DNA of 64,000 nucleotides from Ceratodon purpureus (Eukaryota; Streptophyta; Bryopsida; Pseudoditrichales; Ditrichaceae). The position numbers and the translations under genes are program-made. The stretch covers positions 261,201-325,200 of the forward strand of contig CM026426.1 in the NCBI GenBank assembly GCA_014871385.1. The letters run 5' to 3'. The notes beneath the pieces were generated by a model. It saw only the letters and a list, made by a program, of their open reading frames with translations. It was not told where the DNA came from and ran no database searches. Position 1 is the first letter of the stretch. Every line of letters begins with the position of its first letter. Shown piece after piece: positions 12,401 through 23,100 of the stretch.

Positions 12401-13139
12401 ACGGTGTTGTCGCTGTTTGCAAAGCATCGGTGTGATGTGCATTGCATCGAAGATCATACACTCTAAAGCCAAAAAACTCAAATGAGCAAACCCCGCACCA
12501 TATGTGGCATCTGAGACTCCAAATCAGTTTGACCCTAAATCAAAACGCCGTGCTTCAACGTTCACGCCGTGCTTTCCACCGCCACTGTTACAGAGGTGCC
12601 ACGGCTCAAGAGGCAACTTTTGATTGGCGGGGAATGGGAGGGCGAGCCTTATACCGATGGAAAGCTCTTCAAAAAGCGCACAAGATGCGCACAAAATACA
12701 TGCAAATTGGGCAAAAATTAATTGAGATATAGCTCGCCGAAGTTAACAGTTGGACGGCGCACCCGGAAATGCAACTTTTGCATGCGGAGGAATTAGCGGG
12801 CGTGCCTTATACCGATGGAAAGAGCGTGAAAAATCAGTCACAATGAAGCCAAGAACGACCGGAATCGGGAACAAAATCGCGGAGATATGAAAGGTGGAAG
12901 TTGGCGGCAACACGGCAATTTCAATGAAAATGTCGCATTTGACTCGCACCGAATCTGTGAACGAAAATTAGATATTTGGAAAGAGCTCACAAAATCAGTA
13001 AAGACCGACCTTTGAAACTCTCAAATCGCACAAGATATGGGGGAGAAAATGCTCCTCAAAAATTGGTGTGACCGGCGGGCTACACCAGTGCGGTGTACCG
13101 CACGGAATGCACTGCATTCCGGTCCTCTCTTAACATAGG
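12400..13139 (+). mobile_element. Conserved 3' block of repeat element, copy C
   Basis: Third full copy. Terminal palindrome at 13103-13121, TTAACATAGG end at 13139. It is closest to copy B, sharing the CCTCTCTT spelling between palindrome and terminus. Confidence 0.65.
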
Positions 13140-13839
13140 CCCGCAGGGGAGCCAAGGCACGCACGGGACCACAAAGGAGGAGCGTCTCCCCCCCCCGAGG
13201 CCCATGCGGCCCAAGCCCCCCAAGCCCAAGGCCAAGGCCAAGGCCAAGCCCAAGCCCAAGCCCATAGAGTTAGGAGATCACCTAAATCCTCTAGGTAGTT
13301 TTCAGAAATGTGACCTTCGGGAAATGATTCCCGATTGAAAAATACTCTTTTTTCAAAAAAACTTTTTGGGGTGGCCTACGCAGGCCCCCCTCTACACACC
13401 ATAAAAGTTTCAAAATTTTCAGAGACAAAAATGACTTTCACATCTCCCGGCCCCTGCCCTTTCCCGCAGCACCGTGACCTTCCGGAAATGATTCCCGCTT
13501 GGAAAATAAAGTTTTTTCAAATTTTTTTTTTGGGGTGGCCTACGCAGGCTCCCCTCTACACACATAAAAAGACCCGAAAAATTAGGCCATATTTCGAATT
13601 TTCCACCTAAACCAGTGTCCGGGATGGGAAACGGAGTCCTGGCTCGTGAAGAATTAGGTGAGGCAAAAAATATTTCTGGAAAGAGCTCAGAAAATCAGTA
13701 ATTCTAGCCCCAGAAAAATCCCCGATCGGACCTTTTTCAAGGGAGAACCGATTTTCTGAAGATTGGTGTGGCCGGCAGGGTACACCACTGCGGTGTACCT
13801 CACGGAATGCACTGCATTCCGGTCCCCTCTTAACATAGG
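13140..13839 (+). mobile_element. Related hairpin-ended repeat with a different body, copy D
   Basis: Same double-hairpin end (palindrome 13803-13821, TTAACATAGG ending at 13839) on a different body: a proline-codon-like AAGCCCAAGGCC microsatellite at 13210-13265, the inverted ATTTAGG hairpin at 13270-13287, then a tandem pair of about 190-bp units carrying GGTGGCCTACGCAGGC (near 13370 and 13535). The body recurs in diverged form at 31.3-31.9 kb. The end is directly followed by the RING ORF. Confidence 0.65.
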
Positions 13840-13841
13840 AA

Positions 13842-15953
13842 GTGCAACAAATTCATAATCTGTTGAAGATTGCACACACCCTGAAAGAAGGGGCTTCCGT
13901 TTTAGGCGCTATGGCACCAGATCTCATAAATATGGCTCATGCATTTGGAACTATCACTCCGGGCAAGATACAGGGTGCCCTCGGCTTTGAGACTTTGGCA
14001 TCTTTCATTAAGCCTCTTCTGGAAGACCGTGTGAAATTAGGCGAAGAGAACGTGGCCCTGAGTAAGGATTTAATGGATGCAACGGAACAAATCAAGAGTT
14101 TGACAAGAAGGTTGGACCATGTGAAGATGAATTTTTATGCACAATTGGAAGAGTGCAAAATCTACCACCCGGTAGAGAAGGAGAAAAACAAAACAAAAGA
14201 AGTGAAGCCTACAGTGAAGAAGGAAGTGGTGAAGGTGGAAGGAAAGGATCGTATCATTGAAGTACTGAGCGATGGTGAGGATTCCGATGACCTTGGCCTT
14301 TCTAAATTTTCAAATAAAAGTGGAGATGGGGCCACACAAGGGATGGCGTCTCAGAAGTCTAAAATGACATCTGGTCCAGTTCCATTGGACATTGGCTCTA
14401 GCCAAGCAACACCAAGACATGAGGATAGAGGAAAAGGGCCAATGGATGATTCAATAGAATTAGACATTCTTTTACGGGATTTGGAGGTGGCTAGAAGGGA
14501 AAGAGACGAGGCCCGTACGGAACTGGAAAGGCTGAAGACCACCATAAAGATGGTAGATGATACACCATCTTCCATAAGGGCATTATCATGGCTTGGTTGG
14601 GTCCACAAACTACGAGATAAGGAGACAATAGTCTCTAGAGCACAACAGGATATGAAGAAATGTGCAATTACTTCTATGGATGTCGAAGAAGCTATCCAAT
14701 CATCTTTACAGAAGAATAACGAGGCAGCAGCCAAGGGCGGCGAGGATGCTACAAAAATCACGATATGGCGCGATGTAGGAGAAATGATGGAGCGCACATT
14801 ACATAGTTCCAAAAATAAAGAAGGGGTCATTGACTGGGCGCTAGAGGTCGAGGAGGGGTGGATGCCGTACGATGTACTATCATCTCATTTGGATGAATCG
14901 AAACGTGTGGTTATCCATACCCGCAAACCGTCGGAGGAATATACGAAGGAAACGTGTCCCATCTGTCAACAATATTTTGGGCCGGAAGGGGCCTTTGAGA
15001 TGGAAAATTGTAATCACAAGTTCCACATAACCTGCATCGCGAAGGCTGCTTTAAACAACAAACGATGTGTTATGTGTCGCTCCCCAATTAGTTCACGTTT
15101 TTACGAGATGCTGGGACTACAACACGTGATGCCGCCTGGGCATGAGTTTGATCGGTGGAATTTACCACTAGACCAACTACCTAAGAAAGAGCTGAATTAT
15201 TATGAATGGGGCAAATCACTGGCTTGGAACCCGGAGACAATGACTCACCAACTATCTACGGCTAACGATGCCGGAATGGACGATCTTTCATGGATGACAC
15301 ACGACTATGAGGTGGAGATGAGGACACGTGAAATTCCGGATGCCAATGACCGAGAATTTTTTTGTAGGAACTTCGGTGGACATTGGAGTATACATGGCAA
15401 TCGCTTCTTCCGGTTTCCAAAACCGGAAGTTGTGGTAGATGCCGACGGTAAGAGAAGAGAAGTAGAACGGGACTATGGCCAACTTGATGAGTACAAGATG
15501 TATGACAGAACCCCGGTTGGGAGGGCACTTGTATTGGCCAAACTAGAAGAAGCCATTCAGCATCGTCGCACTTTTACAAAGGAGTCCTTCAAATATTCGG
15601 ACCTAGACTACTGGGTGATCATTAACAAGTCTGACGATGCTCTTCAAAAAATAGTTAACGACTGGAGGAGGGCACTTCGTGCGGAGGATAATTCCTCTCG
15701 TTGGTCACGCAATAGAATTGAGAAGATTGTGCAAGAAACAGTAGCCAAGATTGACAAGGCAAAGGAGTTGTGGAACGGGAAGAATTCCAAGAAGCGCAAT
15801 CGAGACAACCCTTATGAAGATGATCCCGAATGGGGGGAAGATAATCGTCGTTCTTTGGAACGCGTGGAAGAAGAATATCGATCGGGGGGTACGATTACAC
15901 ATCCAAGCCAGCGACGCCAAACTCGGAGGTCAAATGCAAACAATGGACGTTGA
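13842..15953 (+). CDS. RING-H2 finger protein with coiled coil, 5' end uncertain
   Basis: An uninterrupted frame of 703 codons ending in TGA. The first in-frame ATG is at 13911; the frame is open up to the repeat terminus at 13839, so the true start may have been lost to that insertion. Seen: charged coiled-coil-like segments near residues 60-110 and 205-240; a basic/acidic linker at 110-200; a RING-H2 finger at 372-412 (Cys372, Cys375, Cys390, His392, His395, Cys398, Cys409, Cys412); a long conserved-looking C-terminal part with a FPKPEVVVDADGKRR stretch; and a basic Arg/Asn-rich tail. RING-H2 fingers usually bind ubiquitin-conjugating enzymes, so ligase activity is plausible. I associate this kind of protein with repetitive families of seed-free plants, probably transposon-borne. 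It is the only such ORF here without a stop. Confidence 0.6.
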   Translation: MQQIHNLLKIAHTLKEGASVLGAMAPDLINMAHAFGTITPGKIQGALGFETLASFIKPLLEDRVKLGEENVALSKDLMDATEQIKSLTRRLDHVKMNFYAQLEECKIYHPVEKEKNKTKEVKPTVKKEVVKVEGKDRIIEVLSDGEDSDDLGLSKFSNKSGDGATQGMASQKSKMTSGPVPLDIGSSQATPRHEDRGKGPMDDSIELDILLRDLEVARRERDEARTELERLKTTIKMVDDTPSSIRALSWLGWVHKLRDKETIVSRAQQDMKKCAITSMDVEEAIQSSLQKNNEAAAKGGEDATKITIWRDVGEMMERTLHSSKNKEGVIDWALEVEEGWMPYDVLSSHLDESKRVVIHTRKPSEEYTKETCPICQQYFGPEGAFEMENCNHKFHITCIAKAALNNKRCVMCRSPISSRFYEMLGLQHVMPPGHEFDRWNLPLDQLPKKELNYYEWGKSLAWNPETMTHQLSTANDAGMDDLSWMTHDYEVEMRTREIPDANDREFFCRNFGGHWSIHGNRFFRFPKPEVVVDADGKRREVERDYGQLDEYKMYDRTPVGRALVLAKLEEAIQHRRTFTKESFKYSDLDYWVIINKSDDALQKIVNDWRRALRAEDNSSRWSRNRIEKIVQETVAKIDKAKELWNGKNSKKRNRDNPYEDDPEWGEDNRRSLERVEEEYRSGGTITHPSQRRQTRRSNANNGR

Positions 15954-16035
15954 GTAGAGTATTTACGTTGGACATGGTACCCGCATTACTACGGTTAATG
16001 TGACAATACACTGGGTGATAGTCGTATTTAGAGCA

Positions 16036-16036
<1 letters not shown>
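15954..16036. other. Short 3' flank of RING ORF
   Basis: AT-rich, no gene. Probably 3' untranslated sequence of the RING ORF; no clear polyadenylation signal was chosen. Confidence 0.3.

Positions 16037-16083
<47 letters not shown>
16037..16083. repeat. (TA)n microsatellite
   Basis: About 23 uninterrupted TA units, likely length-polymorphic. Confidence 0.97.
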
Positions 16084-16086
<3 letters not shown>

Positions 16087-16447
16087 TTGCGGAGCCGGGT
16101 GTATGGAATTTACACTACTTCTATATGTACTTGCAAAAATTACCTCTGGTTTTAATACAATTTCATTTATGTTTTCTCGGAGTTGCATTTGTGTTGAAAG
16201 AATTGTTAGTACTTAGATGCATCGAACTTCATATGTAGATTTTGTACATTCATTACGAGAAAGAAATTGCGAGAAGTACAATCAAAGTAAAAATAAGTAC
16301 ACAACGTGGAGGACAATATTGAAGAGGCAAGCACCACCGCTTAAATGAGATATAATATGATAATGGTTACTAGAAATGGACATTCATAAAAGAGTGGCAT
16401 TCTAGGGTGGTGCACTGGAAATGCCGCCTTCTAACTATCGTGCCCAA
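16084..16447. other. Spacer between RING ORF and hAT pseudogene
   Basis: Unrecognised non-coding sequence. TAGGGTGGTGCAC near 16402 loosely resembles the complement of the hAT right end, but no matching target duplication is clear. Confidence 0.35.
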
Positions 16448-19400
16448 TCAGGCCACATAATCGCTGTCGTCCTTCACTTCGGCCCCACTAGGACCGGAAG
16501 AATCGTATTCGTCATCGCCATCGCTCTCGCGTACCTTCTTCACCCTCGCCTTAGTCTTCTTCTTTGACTCGAATGGGTTCAGGAATTTCTTTGGGCCATT
16601 CGGGTCATCCAAAGGAATTTTTGGCTTCCCAGGATTGAAAGCCAACTACTTCTGAGTCTTGTCTACAGCCTTTTGCTTGGACGTGGCTCTAGCAAGGGGT
16701 TTCTCAGGAAATATGTCCGGTTTTCCCAAAGCCAACTTCTGCCCAAAGAGATGCCCAATTGGAAGTCCGTCATCAGTAGAGAGGATGCCCGGGTCCGCTT
16801 GTCGGGTTCGGACCAATCTCTTCCTACATTTCTCCGCTACTTCAGCAGCCTTAGCATCTGCCTTCATTTTTTTAGACAACTCAACCAACCTCGTGGACGA
16901 TTCGAACCCACCAACTTGGACCCTAGTCTTTGCAGTTCCAAACAATGTTCGAGATGCACCCGATACGGGTACGGGCACATCCTCCTTTGTAGTGGGTGGA
17001 ACCACATCGTCCTTCAGGCGGTTAAAGTTTAAAGAAACAACCTTAGAAGTATCAATGGTGGAGTCTCCCTCTTTCTTTGGTACGACCAAACCCACAGTAG
17101 TATGAGAGGATCCTCCCCGGAGAATCTTATCACTGTTTAATAAACCGTCTCCATTCAAAAAAGAGGCAAGATGAATCGTATCCTCCTCGTTGGTACCTTC
17201 TTCTTCGACATCATCATACTCGAAAGCACGCTCCATTGGCGCAGGAGAACAACGGGATTTTCCTTTCGGAGACACCTCGAGGTCCTCGACTGCGGCCTCG
17301 ATGGGGGGGTCAATTGATAGATCATCGAAGGGTAGATCAACATCAGACTCACTAGAGTAGTCAACGTCCTCGGTTTCCACGGCCTTCGGATCCTCCTTCC
17401 CCTCCAACTCCCCGTAGAACCTGCCTAAGGCACTCAACTTGGACTGGGAAATTATCTTGGAATTTGTATACACAAACACGAGGTCATTAGCCCTCTCCGG
17501 AAGTAAACGGTTTCGCTTCCTGTCGTGGACAAAGGAGTAGCTACTCCAATTCCGCTCGCATGAAGAAGAAGACAGGGGCTGAGCTAAAATCCTTTTTGCA
17601 ATTGGGGAAATGAATTTACCAGCGGATCCGTATATATCCCACCAACCAGAAGGTGGCAGTTGTGACTTAGAGGAGTCACGTACGTCACGAAACGGAGGAT
17701 AAGCTTCACGAAATGCAAAGAATTCTTCTATGACCACTTCCTTCAGTGACGGAGGAGCCATCGACAACAAGACCTCCTTCGCCGATGCCATTGCATCAGT
17801 ATCATTGCGAAGGTCCTCATCGTCAATAAGATAAGGGTTTAGAAGCGCAGCAGCACACTGTAAGGGTGATTTAATCATGGCTTTACGCTCGTAAAATGAG
17901 TCCTCGCAGAAATCAGCATTGTCTGAGTCTAGTTTGAAGGGCTCATGGCGTAAAGAGAGAACATGCTTCTCAAGGTTGCGGAGAACGACGTAGGCTTTAC
18001 CCAATGCCGATTCCTTCGCATCAAACTCTCGTAGGGCATATACAACGGGACTCGTCATCCACTTGAAGTTTGCACATTGCTCCCAGAAAACGTCATCCAA
18101 GACAACCCTCTTAACATCGCGTGAGATCTTCGCTTTGTCACGGGCAGATACGGTCTTCTTCGTTTCGTAGTTTCTCCAGTCAAGATCCACAACGCTCTGC
18201 TCCAATGCTCCTCAAACCTTCAATAGACGCGAAATCATAATGTAGTGTGATGCAAACCTAGTCTGACCAGACATCACCAAGCTAAGTTTTGCCTCGTGCT
18301 TTCGAAATACAGAGAGTGGCATTTGCCTTATCTTTATGAACTTAACCAAGTTCTTAGCCCGATCTAGGAGCTCCTTCACCCACTTCATCTTACTCCAATC
18401 CTCCAACAAAAGGTCCATCGCATGGGCAGCACATCCTTGGACAAATATGGATGGATAGAGTGCTTGGACCAACTTTCCGGCATTAAGCATCACCGGAGCA
18501 TTATCGTAGCATACTTGAATGATGTTCTGTTCTCCAACTTGTTGGATAAACTTCTCAATGACGGTCGCTACGAAAATGGCATCCTTCTCTTTCCCACTCG
18601 TGTCAACGGCTCCCAAGAATAACTCACCAGCTGGAGATACCAGCATTGCGTTTATTAGAGGGCGACTACTTACAGAAGTCCACCCATCCAGGGTCAACGT
18701 TCCTCCGTACTTCCTAACACTTGAAAAAATCCTATCATTCAAGGAAGTCTCCAAATCAGTCCTTGCTTGGGCTAGTAAATTTGTTCGGAGATGGTGGTAA
18801 GATGGAGGTGTGTATGATCTCTTCATGTTGGACGTCTTCAACACCGCGTCCTTGAAAGAGGCACTCCGAGCCACGTTAAACGAGATACTGTTATCCACAA
18901 AACATGTAGCCCATGCTTTGTCGCATTCCCGCCTTTGAGTCTCTACGAAGCCCTCTTGAAGGGTAGATTGCCTCTTTGCCTTCAAAGTAGGAAACGGTCC
19001 ACTACCTTCTCCCGGAAAAGTGGAAATGAAAGGTACACCCTCACCAAATAAAACGGGTTCATTCTTCGGAGTAGAAACCCGGGATCCAGCGCAAGAGTCC
19101 ACATCCATGGCAGTGTTCACTCTCGGGGATATATTGCCACGAGTCACGGGGGAAGTACTCTACTCCGACATGAATATTCTGGAGTCGTTAGGGAATTTGC
19201 CACCGCAATTCTTGAACAAGGACAGTATAGCGGGTGACAAATTAGTGCAACGACCTACTCCACTAGTCCGTAGCCCTAGAACTTTGTCATAGCCCAAATG
19301 ACTGAGCATCCGCTCAATCCTCTTTGCGAAAGTGTTCTTGCATAGCATACATTGAACCATCTCAGTCTTCTTCTTCTCCGCATCGATCATATAGACTTCG

Positions 19401-19528
19401 GTATACCATGGGGAGTAACTTTTAGACGCCATTGGTGCACTTGATAGATCGCCCGGAAAAACTTCAAAAAATCGGGGTACCACGTCCTCAAGAGAACTAG
19501 AGCCTCCGAAGAAGCTCCAATTCAACAC
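16448..19528 (-). pseudogene. hAT-family transposase (BED, DUF659, hAT dimerisation), three stops
   Basis: One reading frame of 1027 codons with no frameshift, likely starting at the ATG at 19432. Order: degenerate BED-type finger (CMLCKNTF then HLGY); DUF659 with DGWTSVSSRPL and VCYDNAPVMLNAGK, carrying the first two acidic residues expected of the hAT catalytic core; C-terminal hAT dimerisation domain (WWDIYG, SSSSCERNWSSYSFVH, RKRNRLLPERAN) with the usual Glu; then an acidic and Lys-rich tail. hAT transposases cut and rejoin DNA at short terminal repeats. In-frame stops are TAG at 19162-19160, TGA near 18211 (in RLLKV-stop-GALEQ, where hAT proteins usually have Arg) and TAG at 16648-16646. 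All three are single C-to-T steps from CAG or CGA. Transposase identity is secure; it is unlikely to be active. Confidence 0.88.
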
Positions 19529-19699
19529 ACTTCTGAATGCCGCCGTTCACCATGCAACAGATACACACGTATATTAGTGCAACTAGTAGCACATGGACTA
19601 CAATTCAAAAGTGTAATGGCAACTTTCAGGAGGGGTCTTTTATACGCATTCCATGAAATGCCAAGGGGTAAGCCCTAAAAATCAACGGAGGACGGCCGT

Positions 19700-20076
19700 C
19701 GAGGCTGTAAGTCAACGAGGGGCCGTCCGATCATGGACTGTCACGGCCGTCGAAGGGGACGTCGCCGGGGACAGCCCCCCCCACCGCGGCGACGGCAAGG
19801 GGCCGTCGCCGGGGACGGCCCCCACCTCCGGGGCGACGGCAAGGGGCCGTCGCCGGGGACGGCCCCTTCCCGACACGTCCGACGGCCCTCCCCGCTCCGC
19901 GGCGACGGCCTCACCCTCCCCCGCAACCCCTTCGCCGCGTAGAAGATGTGGTTTCACCCCGGGGTGAAACCTATGCGGGTGATTTTTTTTTCTAAGTCAC
20001 AGGACGTCCGCAAGCGCTGGCGGTCGTCCGCGGACGTCCCCACGTCCCGAGCGTCCCGAACGACCGTGACAACCCT
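19700..20076 (-). mobile_element. GC-rich subterminal region and probable right end of the hAT element
   Basis: Two direct copies of a 37-bp GC-rich unit containing GGCAAGGGGCCGTCGCC lie at 19786-19822 and 19830-19866, with further GGGGACGG and GACGTCC motifs. The block ends at 20076 in GTGACAACCCTG; read inward this is CAGGGTTGTCAC, a typical hAT terminal inverted repeat. Repeated motifs next to the terminus are commonly transposase-binding sites in hAT elements. The matching left end was not found with confidence. Confidence 0.55.
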
Positions 20077-20149
20077 GGTGCCAGCAGAAAAAGTGCACGG
20101 GCATGGCAAAAAATCAGGCACTGAAAAACTGGAAAAGGCCTTCTGGAGA

Positions 20150-23100
20150 CCCTAAACTTCCCCTAATGAAAATTTTCTTCAACTTCATTCTCCTCTGCAA
20201 CCTTGCCTGCAAGTAAGTCCATCACAATAAGCTGAGCTGATGAGAAGGTTACAAGGTTGAAGGGTATGAAGAACCTCAACTGATTCAAGTAAATGTGAAC
20301 TTTCTAGCACTAGAATCCTGTGTACAAGGTCAGATGGTGTTTACTGCATAAGAATACATAGAAGCCATGGGACAGCTCAAGCTCAGTTCAACCTTCCTAG
20401 TTGAGTGAGAATTAAGACTTACATTGTCGGCGAGCTTCTCCACAATAGATTGCAAGTAATTCTTGTACTTGGCTCGAAGCTCAATGGTGACCTCATTGAG
20501 GCACTCTCCAAAAACAGCACGGCCGGCTCCACCACTATCCTCAGGAAGCCAGGCAATCCAGGCCTTCATCTGCGCTTCCATCCGAGGCCGTAGCGTATCC
20601 AACAGCCTCTTCAAGTTGTTGAGCATCATTCCTAACTGCATCATCCAAGAAGCCGGAATGCAGCAATTAAACCTTAATTAATCATAGGCATGCTGCTAGC
20701 CCAGCTCTCAATGTGTACAAGGCGATCGCGGTATTTGAGGACACATCTTAGTAACAACAAAGGGATGAAGGTTTAAGCACATTACGTACCTGGGTTGGCA
20801 CACTGTATATTGTAAGCTTTTGTCAACGAGTAAGTTTCTGCATGTACTGCATGCTAAACTTCTTTGGAATCATCACATCCTTCAAAGGCAGGAGCATTTC
20901 AGGGTACTGCTTCTCTACAGCTCCAAGTACTGCCCTTTCAACATCTGCCAAAGCCTGCCAATCAATCAAGCCACCAAAAATCGAGAATAAGTCTCCTACA
21001 AGGCTTGGAATCGTGATTCAACAAGGTGTGATCACCATCGACCCTAAATCCTAGACAAAGTTGTGTCTGCAGAAGGCTTAAAAGGCGGTTAACATACGCT
21101 TTCTAAAATGACGGTGTACTCAGGCCAGCGGCTGATGATCACTTTGTACTCATTCAAAGTCTCCTTGATGCGCTTGTAGACTCCTTTCACAAACGGCGAC
21201 GTGGTATATTGAGTTGTCACCCATGTGCATCGCTCCTGCAACCAGCGTTTGGCTCAAACCCACATCAGTTGTAGAGTTTTGTACAAAAGCCCAAACCCAC
21301 AGTAATCGAAAGAAGTAGAGTTCAACGTTACAGGTTGTCGGGGTAGCTTACTTTGTCAAACTTGCAGAAATCGAGTAAGTGGAGCCGCTTGTCCTGAATT
21401 CAGAGAACAATGTACAAGTGAAACAGGTCCTTGGCATCTATCTCTCCATTATATTTCCTGCACTGAGTTCCAGCACCATGATAAGGATTTATGGCAGAGA
21501 TTCCGAGAGACACCAACTGTTACGTTTCACAAACCTTGGAACTTACATGGGTCCTAAAGTGAACAATTCATTACCTGATGCGCCAAGCTACCAAGTCTTC
21601 CTGAAAGTCAGCTGTGGCAAGCATAAGATCAGCGACAGGTGGCGAAGGACAAGAAGGGGGGCAAGCCACCAGGAACGTGCGAAGGCGCTTAGCTAGCTCT
21701 ACATCGTATATGCTGGCTGCAATGTTGGGCAAATCAATGCACCTGCAAATCACCCAAGCTTAATGACATCAGTACACTGCAATGAACTCTCGAGAATTCA
21801 GGGATTATGATTCGTTAATCGATGAAAGTGGTGCTCACTCAGACTCAAGAGAGATCTAACCTGGGCAAAACATGTGTATCGTGGATTTCAATATCAGCAC
21901 GCACTTCACTTCGAACATTAAGACAATAGTTCCTCATCTTTTGATATGCGCTTGACATGCTAAGCGGATCCATTAAAAATCCTTCGCTGCCATTGGATAC
22001 AAATTCATCCGTTTCTGCCACAAGTCGCTTCCATCTCTTCATTGCTGCAGTCTGCCACATCCCAGATTGGTTCCGCACACAATTAGTCATGGCAGCTGAC
22101 AACCTCTCAACATGAACGGAGGCAAATTTCAATGAGCTCAACTTGAAAAGCATAAGCTTTGGGAACAGACCTTGAAGAAGTTCCTGAGGGAGTTCTGTGA
22201 TTCCACAGACAGGATGTCATGCAACAGCGTGTAAATCTGAACTGCTGGCACTAGCGCTGGTGCCACGGTCCCCGCCGCAGGGGTGGAGCTATCAGCTAGG
22301 TCATAGGGTGCATCCTCATCGAGCGACTTATAATTCTCGAACACAACGGCAAGAAGTTGCTCGACCTGCTCTTGCACATCCACGAGAATGCGTTTCTGCA
22401 GCACATTTCAAAGTACAACAAAAGCTCAGAACTGCCAAACCTATTAAACTCTGTCAACATATCAGCCAAAGTCAATGGTTACATTCGCATTACCTCCTGT
22501 CGGTTCAAGGCATTTCGTCGCGGGCTTTAATTATTGGGCACAAGAGGTCGTGGATGAGGACCAAGCAGTCCTCGGTAGGGGTAGCCATCTCCATAATGCA
22601 CACAATGTACCTGAAACGATCACACGGCATATCAACTAGCGCACCTGACCCAGTTTGCATTACCAGAAGCTCATGTACCCATCCTGAAGCGATGCATATC
22701 CAGAAGCAACAAGAAATGTCACACTACCTCAGCTTGGTGTACGAGACTGAGACCCCATAGTAGGAGGCGAACTCAGAGAGTAGTTATAGCCAGGTTCCTT
22801 CCGGACGCAAATTGCGACGCTGAAATTGTTGCACTCTCATGGCCACTTCCAAAACAATGGCATTGTATGCTCTTGTCGACCCCAGTGCAATAGCATCATA
22901 TGCAAATGCCATGAGCACAAATAAAATCTGTTGTACGAGTATGTATGCAAATTCAAGAGAGCACTACGAGTACGTCAATGCAGCCAACTGAATTCAATAT
23001 GATTTTTTTGGCAATTCCGCACATCTTGAACGATTAGAAAGCCAGGCCGTCCCTAATACCAACGAAGTGGGTAGCTAACCTTAGCAGAGTCGACTTCACC

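Noticed and set aside
7060-12481. Many long minus-strand ORFs rich in His, Pro and Thr
   Set aside because: They arise from a 24-bp tandem unit that keeps all frames open; they share no start, splice pattern or homology and change frame with the repeat.
16395-16415. TAGGGTGGTGCAC as the left terminal repeat of the hAT element
   Set aside because: Only a loose match to CAGGGTTGTCAC and the flanking 8 bp do not duplicate the right flank.
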